Assembly: GCA_021809435.1 (NCBI GenBank)
Contig: JAKBAD010000012.1
Coordinates: forward strand, 1-55,027
Reading direction: 5' to 3'
Source of the DNA: Pseudomonadota bacterium
GTDB taxonomy: Bacteria > Pseudomonadota > Alphaproteobacteria > Acetobacterales > Acetobacteraceae
Length of the DNA stretch: 55,027 nucleotides
Positions within the stretch are counted from its first letter, which is position 1. Every line of letters starts with the position of its first letter. Under the pieces are notes generated by a model, which saw nothing but the letters and a program-made list of their open reading frames with translations, had not been told where the DNA came from and did not search any database. Below are positions 46,953-55,027 of the stretch, in pieces. The translations under genes and the position numbers were made by a program.

Positions 46953-47390
46953 TCATTGCGAAAGCTGGGCCGCGGCCCATTGGGTAATCTGCGCCGCGCT
47001 CATGGCGCCGGCCTGCTGGCCCACCAGCCGCCCCTGGTTGAACAGCAGCAGCGTCGGCACACCGCGAATACCATGGCGGCTCATGGTCTGCGGCGCCTGG
47101 TCGGCATCGAGTTTCAACAACCGCATGCGCGGCTCCAGCGTGCGGGCGGCGGCGGCGAATTGCGGCGCCATGGCGCGGCAAGGCCCGCACCAGGTCGCCC
47201 ACACATCCACCAGCACCGGCACGCCATCATGCGCGACATGGCGTGCCAGCCTGCCCTCATCCACCGCCACCGGCTCACCGGTGAAGAGCTGTGCCTTGCA
47301 GGCGCCGCAGCGCGGGCCATCGGCCAGCCGTGCCGTGGGCACGCGGTTTTGCGCCCCGCAGTGCGGACAAACAAGGGTCACAGCCTCCAT
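46953..47390 (-). CDS. trxC: Thioredoxin 2 (TrxC type) with N-terminal zinc site
   Basis: 145 residues. The zinc ribbon has Cys8, Cys11, Cys28 and Cys31 (CPHC, CGAC) and the active site is WCGPC (Cys68, Cys71). It reduces disulfides and can release sulfide from persulfides, which fits its place between SQR and TauE. Start ATG 47390 is 4 bp after the SQR stop; starts at 47408 or 47414 would add a short leader not seen in the family. Confidence 0.92.
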   Translation of the reverse strand: MEAVTLVCPHCGAQNRVPTARLADGPRCGACKAQLFTGEPVAVDEGRLARHVAHDGVPVLVDVWATWCGPCRAMAPQFAAAARTLEPRMRLLKLDADQAPQTMSRHGIRGVPTLLLFNQGRLVGQQAGAMSAAQITQWAAAQLSQ

Positions 47391-47394
47391 GGTC

Positions 47395-48675
47395 TCAGTG
47401 CGCCCCATCTTCAAATTTATGGATCTTGGCGAATTTCATCATGAATTTCTCATAGAACGGTTCGCTCTTGCCGATCCGTATCTTGTACATGAAATATTTC
47501 TCGAACGCGATCTTGGCCCAGTGCACCCATTTGCCCGAGGCCGCCCAGTTGGCATTGCGCGGCGGCAGTTGCGGCTGCGCCACGAAGGCGATGCCGCCAT
47601 CGCCAAAATCCGCCAGACAGATGGCATTCCATGACGGCTTGATATCCACCTCGCCCCCGCGCAGCAGCTTGCCGATATTATGCGCCGTGGCGGTGACCAT
47701 CGATTCGATCATGAACCCGGTCTTGGGCACGCCCACCGGCACCGGCGTCTTGGTCACGGGCGGAATCGCCACGCACACGCCAATCGAGAACACATTCTTG
47801 TAAGTCGGGTTGCGCTGATAGGCATCAGCCAGAATAAACCCGCGCGGGTTGGTCAGCCCCTCAATGCCAAACACCGCCGGCACGCCACGGAATGGCGGCA
47901 TCATCATCGCAAAACCAAAATCCATCTCATGGGTCTGCTTCAGGCTGGCATCGTCATTGAGCTCCTCGATGCTGATATGCCCCTCGGTCGCTTCCTTCAC
48001 CCGCGCATTGGTGATCCACTTGATATGGCGGGTCCGCAGCGCGCTTTCCAAAATCCCCTTGGTGTCCCCCACGCCATCCAACCCAAGATGCCCGATATAA
48101 GGTTCGGAGGTGACAAAGGTCATCGGCACCTTGTGGCGGATCTTGCGCCGGCGCAGCTCGGTATCGAGCACGAAGGCGAACTCATAGGCCGGCCCGAAGC
48201 ACGACACGCCCTGCGCCGCGCCCACCACGATCGGGCGCGGATTTTTGCAAAACTCCTCAAACGCCTCATAGGCCTGCACGGCCTGGCCGGTCTCGCAAAT
48301 AGACTGCGTGAACGCCTGGGGCCCAAACCCCGGAATCTCATCAAAAGCCAGCTCCGGCCCGGTGGCGATGACCATATAATCATAAGCCACCGACTCGCCC
48401 GAGTTCAGCTCCACGCGGTTTTCATCCGGATTCACCCGCTTCGCGCCCTCGGTAATGAAGCGGATATTCTTCTTCTCCATCACCTTGGTCAGATCGACCT
48501 CGATCTCATGGCGCTTGCGCCAGCCGACCACGACCCAGGGGTTGGAGGGATAGAATTGATAAGTCGGCCCCTGCCCGATGACCGTGATATGGTCTTCCTT
48601 CCGCAGCTGCTCCGACATCTCATAAGCCATGAGCGCCCCGCTCAGACCCGCACCCAAAACGACGATCTCCGCCAT
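47395..48675 (-). CDS. sqr: Sulfide:quinone oxidoreductase
   Basis: 426 residues. This FAD enzyme oxidises sulfide to polysulfide or persulfide and reduces membrane quinone. The FAD loop VVLGAGLSGALMAYEM is N-terminal. The three catalytic cysteines of the Acidithiobacillus-type enzyme are present: Cys127 (SICETG), Cys159 (GVSCFGPAYE) and Cys353 (AICLADFGDG). YIGHLGLDGVGD and KTGFMIESMV complete the match, and a C-terminal amphipathic tail should bind the membrane. Start ATG 48675 has AAGGA 8 nt upstream. Heads the leftward sulfide operon and is divergent from the persulfide sensor. Confidence 0.94.
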   Translation of the reverse strand: MAEIVVLGAGLSGALMAYEMSEQLRKEDHITVIGQGPTYQFYPSNPWVVVGWRKRHEIEVDLTKVMEKKNIRFITEGAKRVNPDENRVELNSGESVAYDYMVIATGPELAFDEIPGFGPQAFTQSICETGQAVQAYEAFEEFCKNPRPIVVGAAQGVSCFGPAYEFAFVLDTELRRRKIRHKVPMTFVTSEPYIGHLGLDGVGDTKGILESALRTRHIKWITNARVKEATEGHISIEELNDDASLKQTHEMDFGFAMMMPPFRGVPAVFGIEGLTNPRGFILADAYQRNPTYKNVFSIGVCVAIPPVTKTPVPVGVPKTGFMIESMVTATAHNIGKLLRGGEVDIKPSWNAICLADFGDGGIAFVAQPQLPPRNANWAASGKWVHWAKIAFEKYFMYKIRIGKSEPFYEKFMMKFAKIHKFEDGAH

Positions 48676-48738
48676 GCTGTTCATCCTTGTTGGTTTTTGC
48701 GCTTGTCCGTATATTCGTTTTATCGTATCTTCGCAACC
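48676..48738. promoter_or_regulatory. Shared promoter-operator between sqr and the SqrR/BigR-type gene
   Basis: 63 bp of AT-rich DNA with ATATTCG and ATCGTAT elements (about 48713-48730) resembling the AT-rich ArsR/BigR operators. The symmetry is imperfect, so the exact site is uncertain. Confidence 0.45.
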
Positions 48739-49077
48739 ATGAAAGTTGACCCCGATCTCATGCACTCGGCCGCGGGCCAGGCCAGCGAATTGCTAAAATC
48801 GCTGGCCAACCCGCACAGGCTGATGATTCTCTGCCAATTGCTCGAACAAGAGCGTTCGGTGGGCGATCTGGCGGCGTTTCTCGACCTGCGCAGCTCCACC
48901 GTGTCCCAGCACCTCGCGCTGCTGCGCAGGGATGGGCTGGTGGTGCCGCGCCGCGATGCCCAAACCATCTATTATGGCGTGGCCAGCGCCCCCGCGCGCC
49001 GCATTCTGGAAACCTTGTTCGAGCTATATTGTTCCGGCGGCAAAGCTTCAGAATCCTCCCTCTGCGCCCCTAATTAA
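48739..49077 (+). CDS. ArsR-family persulfide sensor, SqrR/BigR type
   Basis: 112 residues. Winged helix with LANPHRLMILCQLLE, STVSQHLALLRRDGLV and the wing RRDAQTIYYGV. Cys32 and Cys98 are 66 residues apart, the same spacing as the reactive pair Cys41/Cys107 of Rhodobacter SqrR, which forms a polysulfide bridge and leaves DNA. It should repress both the divergent SQR operon and its own operon. No ribosome site is visible before ATG 48739, so the message may be nearly leaderless. The 63-bp gap to sqr is AT-rich and likely holds the operator. Confidence 0.92.
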   Translation: MKVDPDLMHSAAGQASELLKSLANPHRLMILCQLLEQERSVGDLAAFLDLRSSTVSQHLALLRRDGLVVPRRDAQTIYYGVASAPARRILETLFELYCSGGKASESSLCAPN

Positions 49078-49106
49078 CACCCAAACCTCTAAAGGAAGCC
49101 TTTCTC

Positions 49107-49439
49107 ATGTTCCTCTTCGGCTCCAAATCCTCGACTCTCCGCAACATCTCCGCCGCCGAGCTGCACAACATGCTGGCCGAGGGCACCATCACCCTCGTCG
49201 ATGTGCGTGAGGTGGGCGAATATGAACAGGTGCGCATCAAAGGCGCGCTCAACATGCCGCTCTCTGGCTTCGACCCCGCCCGCCTGCCGGCCGGCGAGGT
49301 GGTGCTTCATTGCGGCGTCGGCAAGCGCTCGGCCATGGCGGCCGAAAAATGCGCCAAGGCCGGGCGCGAGATCACCGGCCATCTGGCGGGCGGCCTCAAT
49401 GGCTGGCTGCAAGCCGGCCTGCCCGTGATCGCCGGCTGA
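49107..49439 (+). CDS. Single-domain rhodanese (sulfurtransferase)
   Basis: 110 residues. The DVREVGEYE segment and active loop HCGVGKRSAMAA put the catalytic Cys at residue 69. It transfers sulfane sulfur, for example from SQR-made persulfide to thiols or sulfite. AAGGAAG lies 9 nt before the ATG. Second gene in the SqrR-type operon. Confidence 0.93.
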   Translation: MFLFGSKSSTLRNISAAELHNMLAEGTITLVDVREVGEYEQVRIKGALNMPLSGFDPARLPAGEVVLHCGVGKRSAMAAEKCAKAGREITGHLAGGLNGWLQAGLPVIAG

Positions 49440-49460
49440 TTTTCAAAAAGGGAGGATAAA

Positions 49461-50453
49461 ATGCGCGCGCGCCCCTGGCTGTTCGCTCTCGGGCTCGGGC
49501 TGGCGGCGACGCCCGCCCTGGCCCAGCCTGTTTCATTTACCGTCGCCGCCAACCCGATCGACGATCAGAAACCCGTCTTCGCCACCGTCGAGGCCTCGCA
49601 CGTGGTGGCGGCGCGCGCGCGCATTGGCGGCACGGTCATGTCCTATCTGGTGCAGGATGGTGACATGGTCAAAGCCGGCCAGGTCATCGCCACGGTGGCC
49701 GATTCCAGCATGGCCCAGCAACTCGCGGCGCTGAGCGCCGACATCACCGCCGCCCGCGCCCAGCTCTCCCAAGCCAACACCGACCTCGCCCGCGCCCAGA
49801 AGCTGGTGGGCGAGGGCGCGGTGTCACGCTCGGTCTACGACCAGGCGAAAACCGAAGTGAACGTCGCCACCGCCACGCTCAACGCCAAAATCGCCGCGCA
49901 TGACGCGCTCAGCACCCAAATCAAGCAGGGCGCCGTGCTCGCCCCGGTCGATGGCCGGGTGCTGCTCACCCAGGTCACCGAGGGCACGGTGGTCGAACCC
50001 GGCGAATCCATCGCCACCATCGCCGAGGCCGGCTATGTGCTGCGCCTCGATGTGCCCGAGCGCCATGCGCGCTTCCTCCATGTCGGCGACCCCGTGCGCC
50101 TCGACAGCCCGCGGGCCGAATTCGGCCGCATCACCCTGGTCTATCCCCAAATCCAGAACGGCCAGGTCGAGGCCGACGCCACCGCCCCCGACATTGGCGG
50201 CTATTTTGTCGGCGCGCGCGTGCGCGTATGGGTGTTTGTCGGCCAGCGCCCAGGCATCGTCATCCCGTCGAGCTTCATCGATGAGCGTTTCGGCCTCGAT
50301 TACGCCGATGTCAGCGCCCCCAACGGCAAATCCATCGCCGTGCCCATCCAGCTCGGCCAGCCCGCCCCCACGCCCGGCCTGCCCGATGGCGTCGAGGTCC
50401 TCTCCGGCCTCAAGCCCGGCGATGTCCTGATGCCCGTTGGTAGCGCCCCATGA
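49461..50453 (+). CDS. RND efflux periplasmic adaptor (HlyD/AcrA family)
   Basis: 330 residues. Signal peptide MRARPWLFALGLGLAATPALA; a biotinyl-lipoyl-like half motif (MSYLVQDGDMVKAGQVIA); an alpha-hairpin with Ala/Gln-rich helices (about 80-145); the second lipoyl half (VLAPVDGRVLLTQVTEGTVV); then a beta-barrel and membrane-proximal domain. It bridges the RND pump to an outer-membrane channel, which is not encoded here. GGGAGGA precedes the ATG; the stop overlaps the pump start by 4 bp. Confidence 0.92.
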   Translation: MRARPWLFALGLGLAATPALAQPVSFTVAANPIDDQKPVFATVEASHVVAARARIGGTVMSYLVQDGDMVKAGQVIATVADSSMAQQLAALSADITAARAQLSQANTDLARAQKLVGEGAVSRSVYDQAKTEVNVATATLNAKIAAHDALSTQIKQGAVLAPVDGRVLLTQVTEGTVVEPGESIATIAEAGYVLRLDVPERHARFLHVGDPVRLDSPRAEFGRITLVYPQIQNGQVEADATAPDIGGYFVGARVRVWVFVGQRPGIVIPSSFIDERFGLDYADVSAPNGKSIAVPIQLGQPAPTPGLPDGVEVLSGLKPGDVLMPVGSAP

Positions 50454-53400
50454 GCCTCGGCATTTCCGGCGCCCTCACGCGCACCTTCATCCGCTCCAAG
50501 CTCACCCCGCTTTTCCTCATCGCGGCGGTGATCTGCGGCCTCATCGCGCTCATGACCATCCCGCGTGAGGAAGACCCGCAAATCCACGTCCCCCTGGTCG
50601 AGGTGATGGTCAACACCGACGGGCTAAAAGCCTCCGACGCCGTCGAGCTGGTCACCAAGCCGCTCGAAGTGGTGCTGCGCGCCATTCCGGGGGTCGAGCA
50701 CATCTACTCCACCACGGTCGATAACCACGTCACCGTGGTCGCCCGCTTCGTCGTCGGCACCAACGAAGACAAGGCCGTGCTGCTGGTCAACGACAAGATC
50801 CGCGCCAACATGAACCGCATCCCCATCGGCATCCCCGAGCCGATGGTGGTCGGGCGCGGCATCGATGACGTCGCCATCGTCACCCTCACCCTCACCCCCA
50901 AATCCGATGCCGCCAACCGCTGGGACCAGGGCAGCCTGACCGAGCTGGCCCAGAAGCTCCAGGGCGAGCTGATCAAGGTGCCCAATGTCGGGCTCACCTA
51001 CATCGCCGGCGAAGACCAGGAACAAATCCGCATCGAGCCCGACCCGGGCAAGCTGATGCTCTATGGCGTTACGCTCCAGCAGCTGGTGGCGCGCCTGCAA
51101 GAGGCCAACGCCGCCTTCTCCGCCGGCGCGGTCCGCCAGGATGGCGAGATGTTCGGCGTCGATGCCGGCGCCACCCTCGATGGCATCCCCGATATCGGCA
51201 TGTTGCTCATCACCACGCGCGATAACCGCCCCGTGTATGTGCGCGATGTCGCCAAGGTAGTGTTCGGCCCCGCCCCGCAGGAAAGCAGCGTCTGGGCCTT
51301 CACCCGCCATCAGGGCAGCTGGGCTCAGGGCCCGGCGGTCACGCTGGCCATCGCCAAGGTCTCGGGCGCCAACGCCGTCACCGTCGCCAAAGATGTTCTG
51401 GCCCAGGTTAAAACCCTACAAGGCACGCTCATCCCCGGCGACATCAACGTCCAGGTGACCCGCAATTACGGCCAGACCGCCACGCAAAAAGCCAATGAGC
51501 TGCTGTTCCATCTGGCCCTGGCCACGGTGTCTATCGTGCTGCTCATCGGCTTCGCCATCGGCTGGCGCGAGGCGGCGGTGACCGCGGTGGTCATTCCCTC
51601 GACCATCCTGCTCACCCTGTTTGGCGCCGAGATGATGGGCTACACCATCAACCGCGTGTCGCTCTTCGCGCTCATCTTCGCCATCGGCATCCTGGTTGAT
51701 GACGCGATCGTGGTGGTCGAGAACATCACCCGCCATTGGGGCATGAAAGACAACCGTCCCCGCCTGCAAGCCGCCATCGAGGCGGTGGCCGAGGTCGGCA
51801 ACCCCACCATCATCGCCACCCTCACCGTCATCACCGCCCTGCTGCCCATGCTGTTCGTCAGCGGGCTCATGGGCCCCTACATGGCGCCCATCCCGGCGGT
51901 CGCCTCGGTGGCCATGGCGTTCTCCTTCTTCGTCGCCATGATCATCGCCCCCTGGCTGATGATGAAATTCTCCGCCGGCCACGCCGACCATGGCGGCCAT
52001 GAGGAGAGCAAGCTCACCCGGCTTTACGTCCACATCGCCACGCCCATCCTGCGCACGCGGCGCAGCGCGCTCAAATTCCTGCTCCTGGTTGGCGGCGCCA
52101 CCATCCTCTCCTGCTCGCTGTTTTATTTCGATCTAGTCAAGGTCAAGCTCCTGCCCTTCGACAATAAATCCGAGCTGGACGTGGTGCTGAACCTGCCCCC
52201 CGGCGCCACCCTCGAAGATACCGAGCGCACCCTGTTCGCCGCCGCGCGCATCGCCGGCAAAATGCCCGAAGTGGTGGACATGCAGGCCTATGCCGGCACC
52301 TCGGCGCCATTCGACTTCAACGGCCTGGTGCGGCAATATTTCATGCGCGCCTCACCCGAGCTGGGCGAGCTGCACATCGTCTTGGTCAACAAGGACGACC
52401 GCAAGCGCCAAAGCCACGAAATCGCGGTCGATCTGCGCAAGCAGCTCGATGCCGACATCCCCCTGCCGCCCGGCGGCGTCATCAAGGTGGTCGAGGTGCC
52501 GCCCGGCCCGCCGGTCATCGCCACGCTGCTGGCCGAAATTTACGGCCCCACCGCCCAAGCCCGTCTGGCCGAGGCCGAGAAGGTGAAGCAGGTGTTCAAA
52601 TCCATCCCCTTCATCGTCGATGTCGATGACAGTTACGGCCGTCCGCCGCCACGTCTGCAAATCACCGTCGATCAGGATGAGCTGGAATATTACGGCGTCT
52701 CCCAGGCCGACGTGAACGACACCATCCGCGAATTGTTCGACGGCACCGGCATCGGCTATTCCTATCGCGGCGCCGACCATCCGCCGCTCGAAATCGCCGT
52801 CGGCCTGCCCAAGTCAGAGCTCACCTGGAACAACACCATCGCCTCCACGCCCGTGCCCGCCAACGTGCTGCCCGGCGCGCGCGGCGTGGTCGAGCTGGGC
52901 GATCTCGTGCATGTCCAACAGGTCCAGGGCTCGCGCACCATCTTCCGCCGCGATGGCCATTTCGCCGACATGGTCACCGCCGAGCTGGCCGGCAAGTTCG
53001 AGGCCCCCATCTACGGCATGTTCGCCGTCGACAAGGCCATCGAGCAGGGCAACTGGGGCAATCTGCAAAAACCCGAAATCCGCTTCTTCAGCCAACCCAC
53101 CGATGAAACCAAGCCCTCCCTGCTCTGGGATGGCGAATGGCAGATCACCTACGTCACCTTCCGTGACATGGGGCTGGCCTTCGGGGTCGCCATTCTGGGC
53201 ATCTATGTGCTGGTGGTCGGGCTGTTCGGGTCCTTCAAGCTGCCGTTGGTGGTGCTCACGCCCATCCCGCTCACGCTCATCGGCATCATGTTCGGCCATC
53301 TCATCCTGGGGGCGGATTTCACCGCCACCTCGATGATCGGCTTCATCGCCCTGGCCGGCATCATCGTGCGCAACTCCATCCTGCTGGTCGATTTCATCCG

Positions 53401-53650
53401 CTGCCGCCAGCGCGATGGCCGGCCGCTGCGCACCGTGCTGCTCGAGGCCGGCGCCATCCGCGCCAAGCCCATCCTGCTCACCGCGCTCGCCGCCATGATC
53501 TCGGCGGCAACGATCCTCTCCGACCCGATCTTCCAGGGTCTGGCGACCTCGCTGCTGTTCGGCCTGGCCTCCTCCACCCTGCTCACCCTGCTCGTCATTC
53601 CCGCCATCTACGTGGTGCTGCGCGATGACGGGCGCCCCCACGTCAAGTAA
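50450..53650 (+). CDS. RND efflux pump, HAE1-like (AcrB superfamily)
   Basis: 1,066 residues, near the family norm. Twelve membrane segments: one at the N-terminus (LTPLFLIAAVICGLIALMT), groups around 350-560 and 900-1050, and two large periplasmic loops between. TM4 has the proton-relay Asp pair at 417/418 in ILVDDAIVVVEN. It is a proton-driven exporter with its adaptor, overlapping it by ATGA. The substrate is unknown; position in a persulfide-responsive operon suggests a sulfur-linked or thiol-linked toxic compound, which is inference. Confidence 0.93.
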   Translation: MSLGISGALTRTFIRSKLTPLFLIAAVICGLIALMTIPREEDPQIHVPLVEVMVNTDGLKASDAVELVTKPLEVVLRAIPGVEHIYSTTVDNHVTVVARFVVGTNEDKAVLLVNDKIRANMNRIPIGIPEPMVVGRGIDDVAIVTLTLTPKSDAANRWDQGSLTELAQKLQGELIKVPNVGLTYIAGEDQEQIRIEPDPGKLMLYGVTLQQLVARLQEANAAFSAGAVRQDGEMFGVDAGATLDGIPDIGMLLITTRDNRPVYVRDVAKVVFGPAPQESSVWAFTRHQGSWAQGPAVTLAIAKVSGANAVTVAKDVLAQVKTLQGTLIPGDINVQVTRNYGQTATQKANELLFHLALATVSIVLLIGFAIGWREAAVTAVVIPSTILLTLFGAEMMGYTINRVSLFALIFAIGILVDDAIVVVENITRHWGMKDNRPRLQAAIEAVAEVGNPTIIATLTVITALLPMLFVSGLMGPYMAPIPAVASVAMAFSFFVAMIIAPWLMMKFSAGHADHGGHEESKLTRLYVHIATPILRTRRSALKFLLLVGGATILSCSLFYFDLVKVKLLPFDNKSELDVVLNLPPGATLEDTERTLFAAARIAGKMPEVVDMQAYAGTSAPFDFNGLVRQYFMRASPELGELHIVLVNKDDRKRQSHEIAVDLRKQLDADIPLPPGGVIKVVEVPPGPPVIATLLAEIYGPTAQARLAEAEKVKQVFKSIPFIVDVDDSYGRPPPRLQITVDQDELEYYGVSQADVNDTIRELFDGTGIGYSYRGADHPPLEIAVGLPKSELTWNNTIASTPVPANVLPGARGVVELGDLVHVQQVQGSRTIFRRDGHFADMVTAELAGKFEAPIYGMFAVDKAIEQGNWGNLQKPEIRFFSQPTDETKPSLLWDGEWQITYVTFRDMGLAFGVAILGIYVLVVGLFGSFKLPLVVLTPIPLTLIGIMFGHLILGADFTATSMIGFIALAGIIVRNSILLVDFIRCRQRDGRPLRTVLLEAGAIRAKPILLTALAAMISAATILSDPIFQGLATSLLFGLASSTLLTLLVIPAIYVVLRDDGRPHVK

Positions 53651-53662
53651 GGAACCACACCC

Positions 53663-54010
53663 ATGATGCAAAACTGGGCCGAATTGATCCAGAACATGAA
53701 TGGCGGGGTCAAAGCCCTCCGCCAGGGCCAGCCTGATGTCATGAAGGGCTTCTCCATGATGGCCCAGGCCGCCCTGGCCGAAAACGCGCTGGAGAAGAAA
53801 ACCAAGGAGCTAATCGCCCTGGCGCTCGGCGTGGCGGCGCGCTGCGAGCCCTGCATCGCCTATCACGCCGAAGCCGCCGTCAAGCTCGGCGCCACCCGCG
53901 CCGAAATTCTCGAGGTCATGGGCATGGCGGTCTATATGGGCGCCGGCCCCAGCGTCATGTACGCCGCCAAGGCCCTCGAAGCCTACGACCAGCTCAACGA
54001 CCAGGGCTAA
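53663..54010 (+). CDS. Carboxymuconolactone decarboxylase/AhpD-like protein
   Basis: 115 residues. The redox motif is CEPCIAYH (Cys61, Cys64, His68), the CxxCxxxH of AhpD-like proteins. It is probably a thiol-disulfide or peroxide-related enzyme rather than a true decarboxylase. It starts 12 bp after the pump gene and ends the persulfide operon, before a strong terminator. Confidence 0.9.
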   Translation: MMQNWAELIQNMNGGVKALRQGQPDVMKGFSMMAQAALAENALEKKTKELIALALGVAARCEPCIAYHAEAAVKLGATRAEILEVMGMAVYMGAGPSVMYAAKALEAYDQLNDQG

Positions 54011-54035
54011 TTTCCGCCCCCGCATCACCTACATA

Positions 54036-54067
54036 AAACAGGCCGGGCCGCGAGGTCCGGCCTGTTT
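54036..54067 (+). terminator. Intrinsic terminator of the SqrR-rhodanese-RND operon
   Basis: An 11-bp perfect stem (AAACAGGCCGG with CCGGCCTGTTT) around a 10-nt loop, 25 bp after the AhpD-like gene. Its own A/T ends allow function in both directions. Confidence 0.88.
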
Positions 54068-54090
54068 CCACATCCCCCAGGAGACCAAGC

Positions 54091-54735
54091 TTGGACCCGC
54101 AATTCTGGCACACACGCTGGCAAACCAACCAGATCGGCTTTCATGAAGGCGCGCCCAACGCCCTGCTCACCGGCCATTTCGCGGCGCTTGGCCTCACCCC
54201 GCCCGGCCGCGTGTTCGTGCCGCTATGTGGCAAATCCCACGACATGGACTGGCTGCGCGCCCAAGGCTTCGAGGTGCTGGGCGCCGAGCTAAGCCCCCTG
54301 GCCGCCGCGCAATTCTTCGCCGAGCGCGGCCTCACCCCCGAAACCACCGCCAGCGGCGCGCATCAGCGCCTCAGCGCCGCGGGTGTCACCATTTTCGTGG
54401 GCGATCTGTTCGACCTCACCGCCCCCCAGCTCGGCCCCATCGATGCCCTCTATGACCGCGGCGCCATCGTCGCCCTGCCGCCAACCCTGCGCGCGCGCTA
54501 CGCCCCCCAGCTCCTGGCCCTGACCAGCGCCGCCCCCCAGCTCGTCATCGCCTTCGCCTATGACCAGTCAAAACTCTCCGGCCCGCCTTTTTCCGTCACC
54601 GAGGATGAGCTGCGCGCCCATTACAGCGCCACCCACACCCTCACCCTCGCCCACAGCTATGAAGTGCCAGGGGGCATGAAAGGCGCCTGCCCGGCCACCG
54701 AATCAGCTTGGCTGCTCACCCCGCGCTGCGCCTAA
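54091..54735 (+). CDS. Thiopurine S-methyltransferase (TPMT) family SAM-dependent methyltransferase
   Basis: 214 residues. Opening FWHTRWQTNQIGFHEGAPN is the family signature; FVPLCGKSHDMDWL is the SAM motif I, and DALYDRGAIVALPP follows. Bacterial members methylate thiols, selenium or tellurium compounds; the true substrate is unknown. Start is TTG at 54091, following an AGGAGA 6-7 nt upstream, as no ATG fits the family start. Confidence 0.9.
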   Translation: MDPQFWHTRWQTNQIGFHEGAPNALLTGHFAALGLTPPGRVFVPLCGKSHDMDWLRAQGFEVLGAELSPLAAAQFFAERGLTPETTASGAHQRLSAAGVTIFVGDLFDLTAPQLGPIDALYDRGAIVALPPTLRARYAPQLLALTSAAPQLVIAFAYDQSKLSGPPFSVTEDELRAHYSATHTLTLAHSYEVPGGMKGACPATESAWLLTPRCA

Positions 54736-54740
54736 CACCC

Positions 54741-54900
54741 TAGGCTCAGGACCCATTAATTTCTTGCTTCGGCGCGGTTTGGTGTGATTCTGGGCATGGC
54801 GGAGGTTTTTGCCATGTCCGAGTTGTTTCTGCTGAGCGAGCGCCAATTGGGGCGCATATCGCCGTTTTTCCCGCTCTCGCACGGTGTTCCGAGGGTTGAT
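54741..54900 (+). mobile_element. IS5-family element remnant, interrupted (left boundary approximate)
   Basis: ATG 54814 opens MSELFLLSERQLGRISPFF and continues PLSHGVPRVD, the N-terminus of an IS5-family (IS427-like) transposase, then reads into the IS21 end and stops at 54906. Only about 29 transposase codons remain on this side. The left end is not defined exactly. Confidence 0.75.
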
Positions 54901-54906
54901 TGTTGA
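54814..54906 (+). pseudogene. Truncated IS5-family transposase
   Basis: About 29 native codons followed by TGT TGA from the inserted element. The downstream catalytic DDE region is absent from this side of the insertion. The rest may lie beyond the IS21 element, outside the window. Confidence 0.75.
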
Positions 54907-55027
54907 TTTCCACTGAGAAGTGACCCGGGAATTCCACTGAGATTTGACCCGCCCTTTGGTTATGATTTGGGTTTCATGATGGGGTCAAGGACTGGTTTTT
55001 CTCCTTTCGTTTTTGGGATTTCTGCAC
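54901..55027. mobile_element. IS21-family element end, running off the right edge
   Basis: Begins TGTTGATTTCC, with two near-identical 21-bp repeats (54908-54928 and 54932-54952, beginning TTCCACTGAGA and ending TGACCCG plus one base) offset by 24 bp, the multiple terminal repeats of IS21-type elements. It starts exactly where IS5 homology stops. The istA/istB genes are outside the window. Confidence 0.75.

Overview
The window is high-GC, densely packed DNA from an alphaproteobacterium, most likely in or near the Acetobacteraceae (Acidocella/Acidiphilium-type). This placement is inferred from gene content: an AarC-like 505-residue succinyl-CoA:acetate CoA-transferase, a Hint-domain surface protein, a Glycine-rich AQSIGGGGGNGG-repeat protein, and a variant polysaccharide deacetylase. 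No rRNA or tRNA gene was seen, so the placement is not firm.

Layout. (1) About 1-6.2 kb, minus strand: an IalB-family membrane-anchored protein, then the first 1,819 codons of a giant Gly-rich repeat protein that runs off the left edge. (2) 6.5-17.7 kb: a complete uptake [NiFe]-hydrogenase locus. hypC-hypD-hypF-hypE read rightward. hupS-hupL-hupC-hupD-hupG-hupH-rubredoxin-hypA-hypB read leftward. The two groups meet stop codon to stop codon at 11053/11054. (3) 18-31 kb: a low-oxygen energy and stress block with CoA-transferase, a fused APH-like/ATP-binding kinase, FtsH, two CBS proteins, DUF779 + aldehyde dehydrogenase with an AcoR-type sigma-54 activator, a ferritin-like protein and HemN. 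Five FNR/FixK-type boxes lie in regions 2 and 3, four of them 5' of hupS, both CBS genes and hemN. The fifth is an orphan followed by a short hairpin-terminated segment. (4) 31-37 kb: cysteine and sulfite assimilation (cysK, DUF2849-sulfite reductase fusion, DUF934, epsC-type serine acetyltransferase) around a Hint-domain surface protein. (5) 37-40.5 kb: HxlR regulator with divergent flavodoxin-type quinone reductase, a deacetylase-like protein and an exported GH1 beta-glucosidase. (6) 40.8-45.7 kb: a shikimate/quinate utilisation set (dehydrogenase, MFS transporter, TetR regulator, QuiC-type 3-dehydroshikimate dehydratase). (7) 46-54 kb: a divergent sulfide/persulfide island. SQR-thioredoxin-DUF2892-TauE read left; SqrR/BigR-type ArsR regulator-rhodanese-RND efflux pair-AhpD-like protein read right. 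(8) 54.1 kb to the end: a TPMT-type methyltransferase, then an IS5-family transposase start broken by the end of an IS21-family element.

How it fits together: hydrogen oxidation feeds electrons through HupC to quinone, and SQR feeds sulfide electrons to the same pool. HemN supplies oxygen-independent heme synthesis, and FNR boxes tie hydrogenase, heme and CBS stress proteins to oxygen limitation. Sulfide made by the assimilatory branch or taken up can be used by CysK or oxidised by the SQR-rhodanese-TauE set. The least explained parts are two possible small RNA genes (about 28.69-28.75 kb and 45.84-45.93 kb), the DUF2849-CysI fusion, and the RND pump inside the persulfide-responsive gene set.
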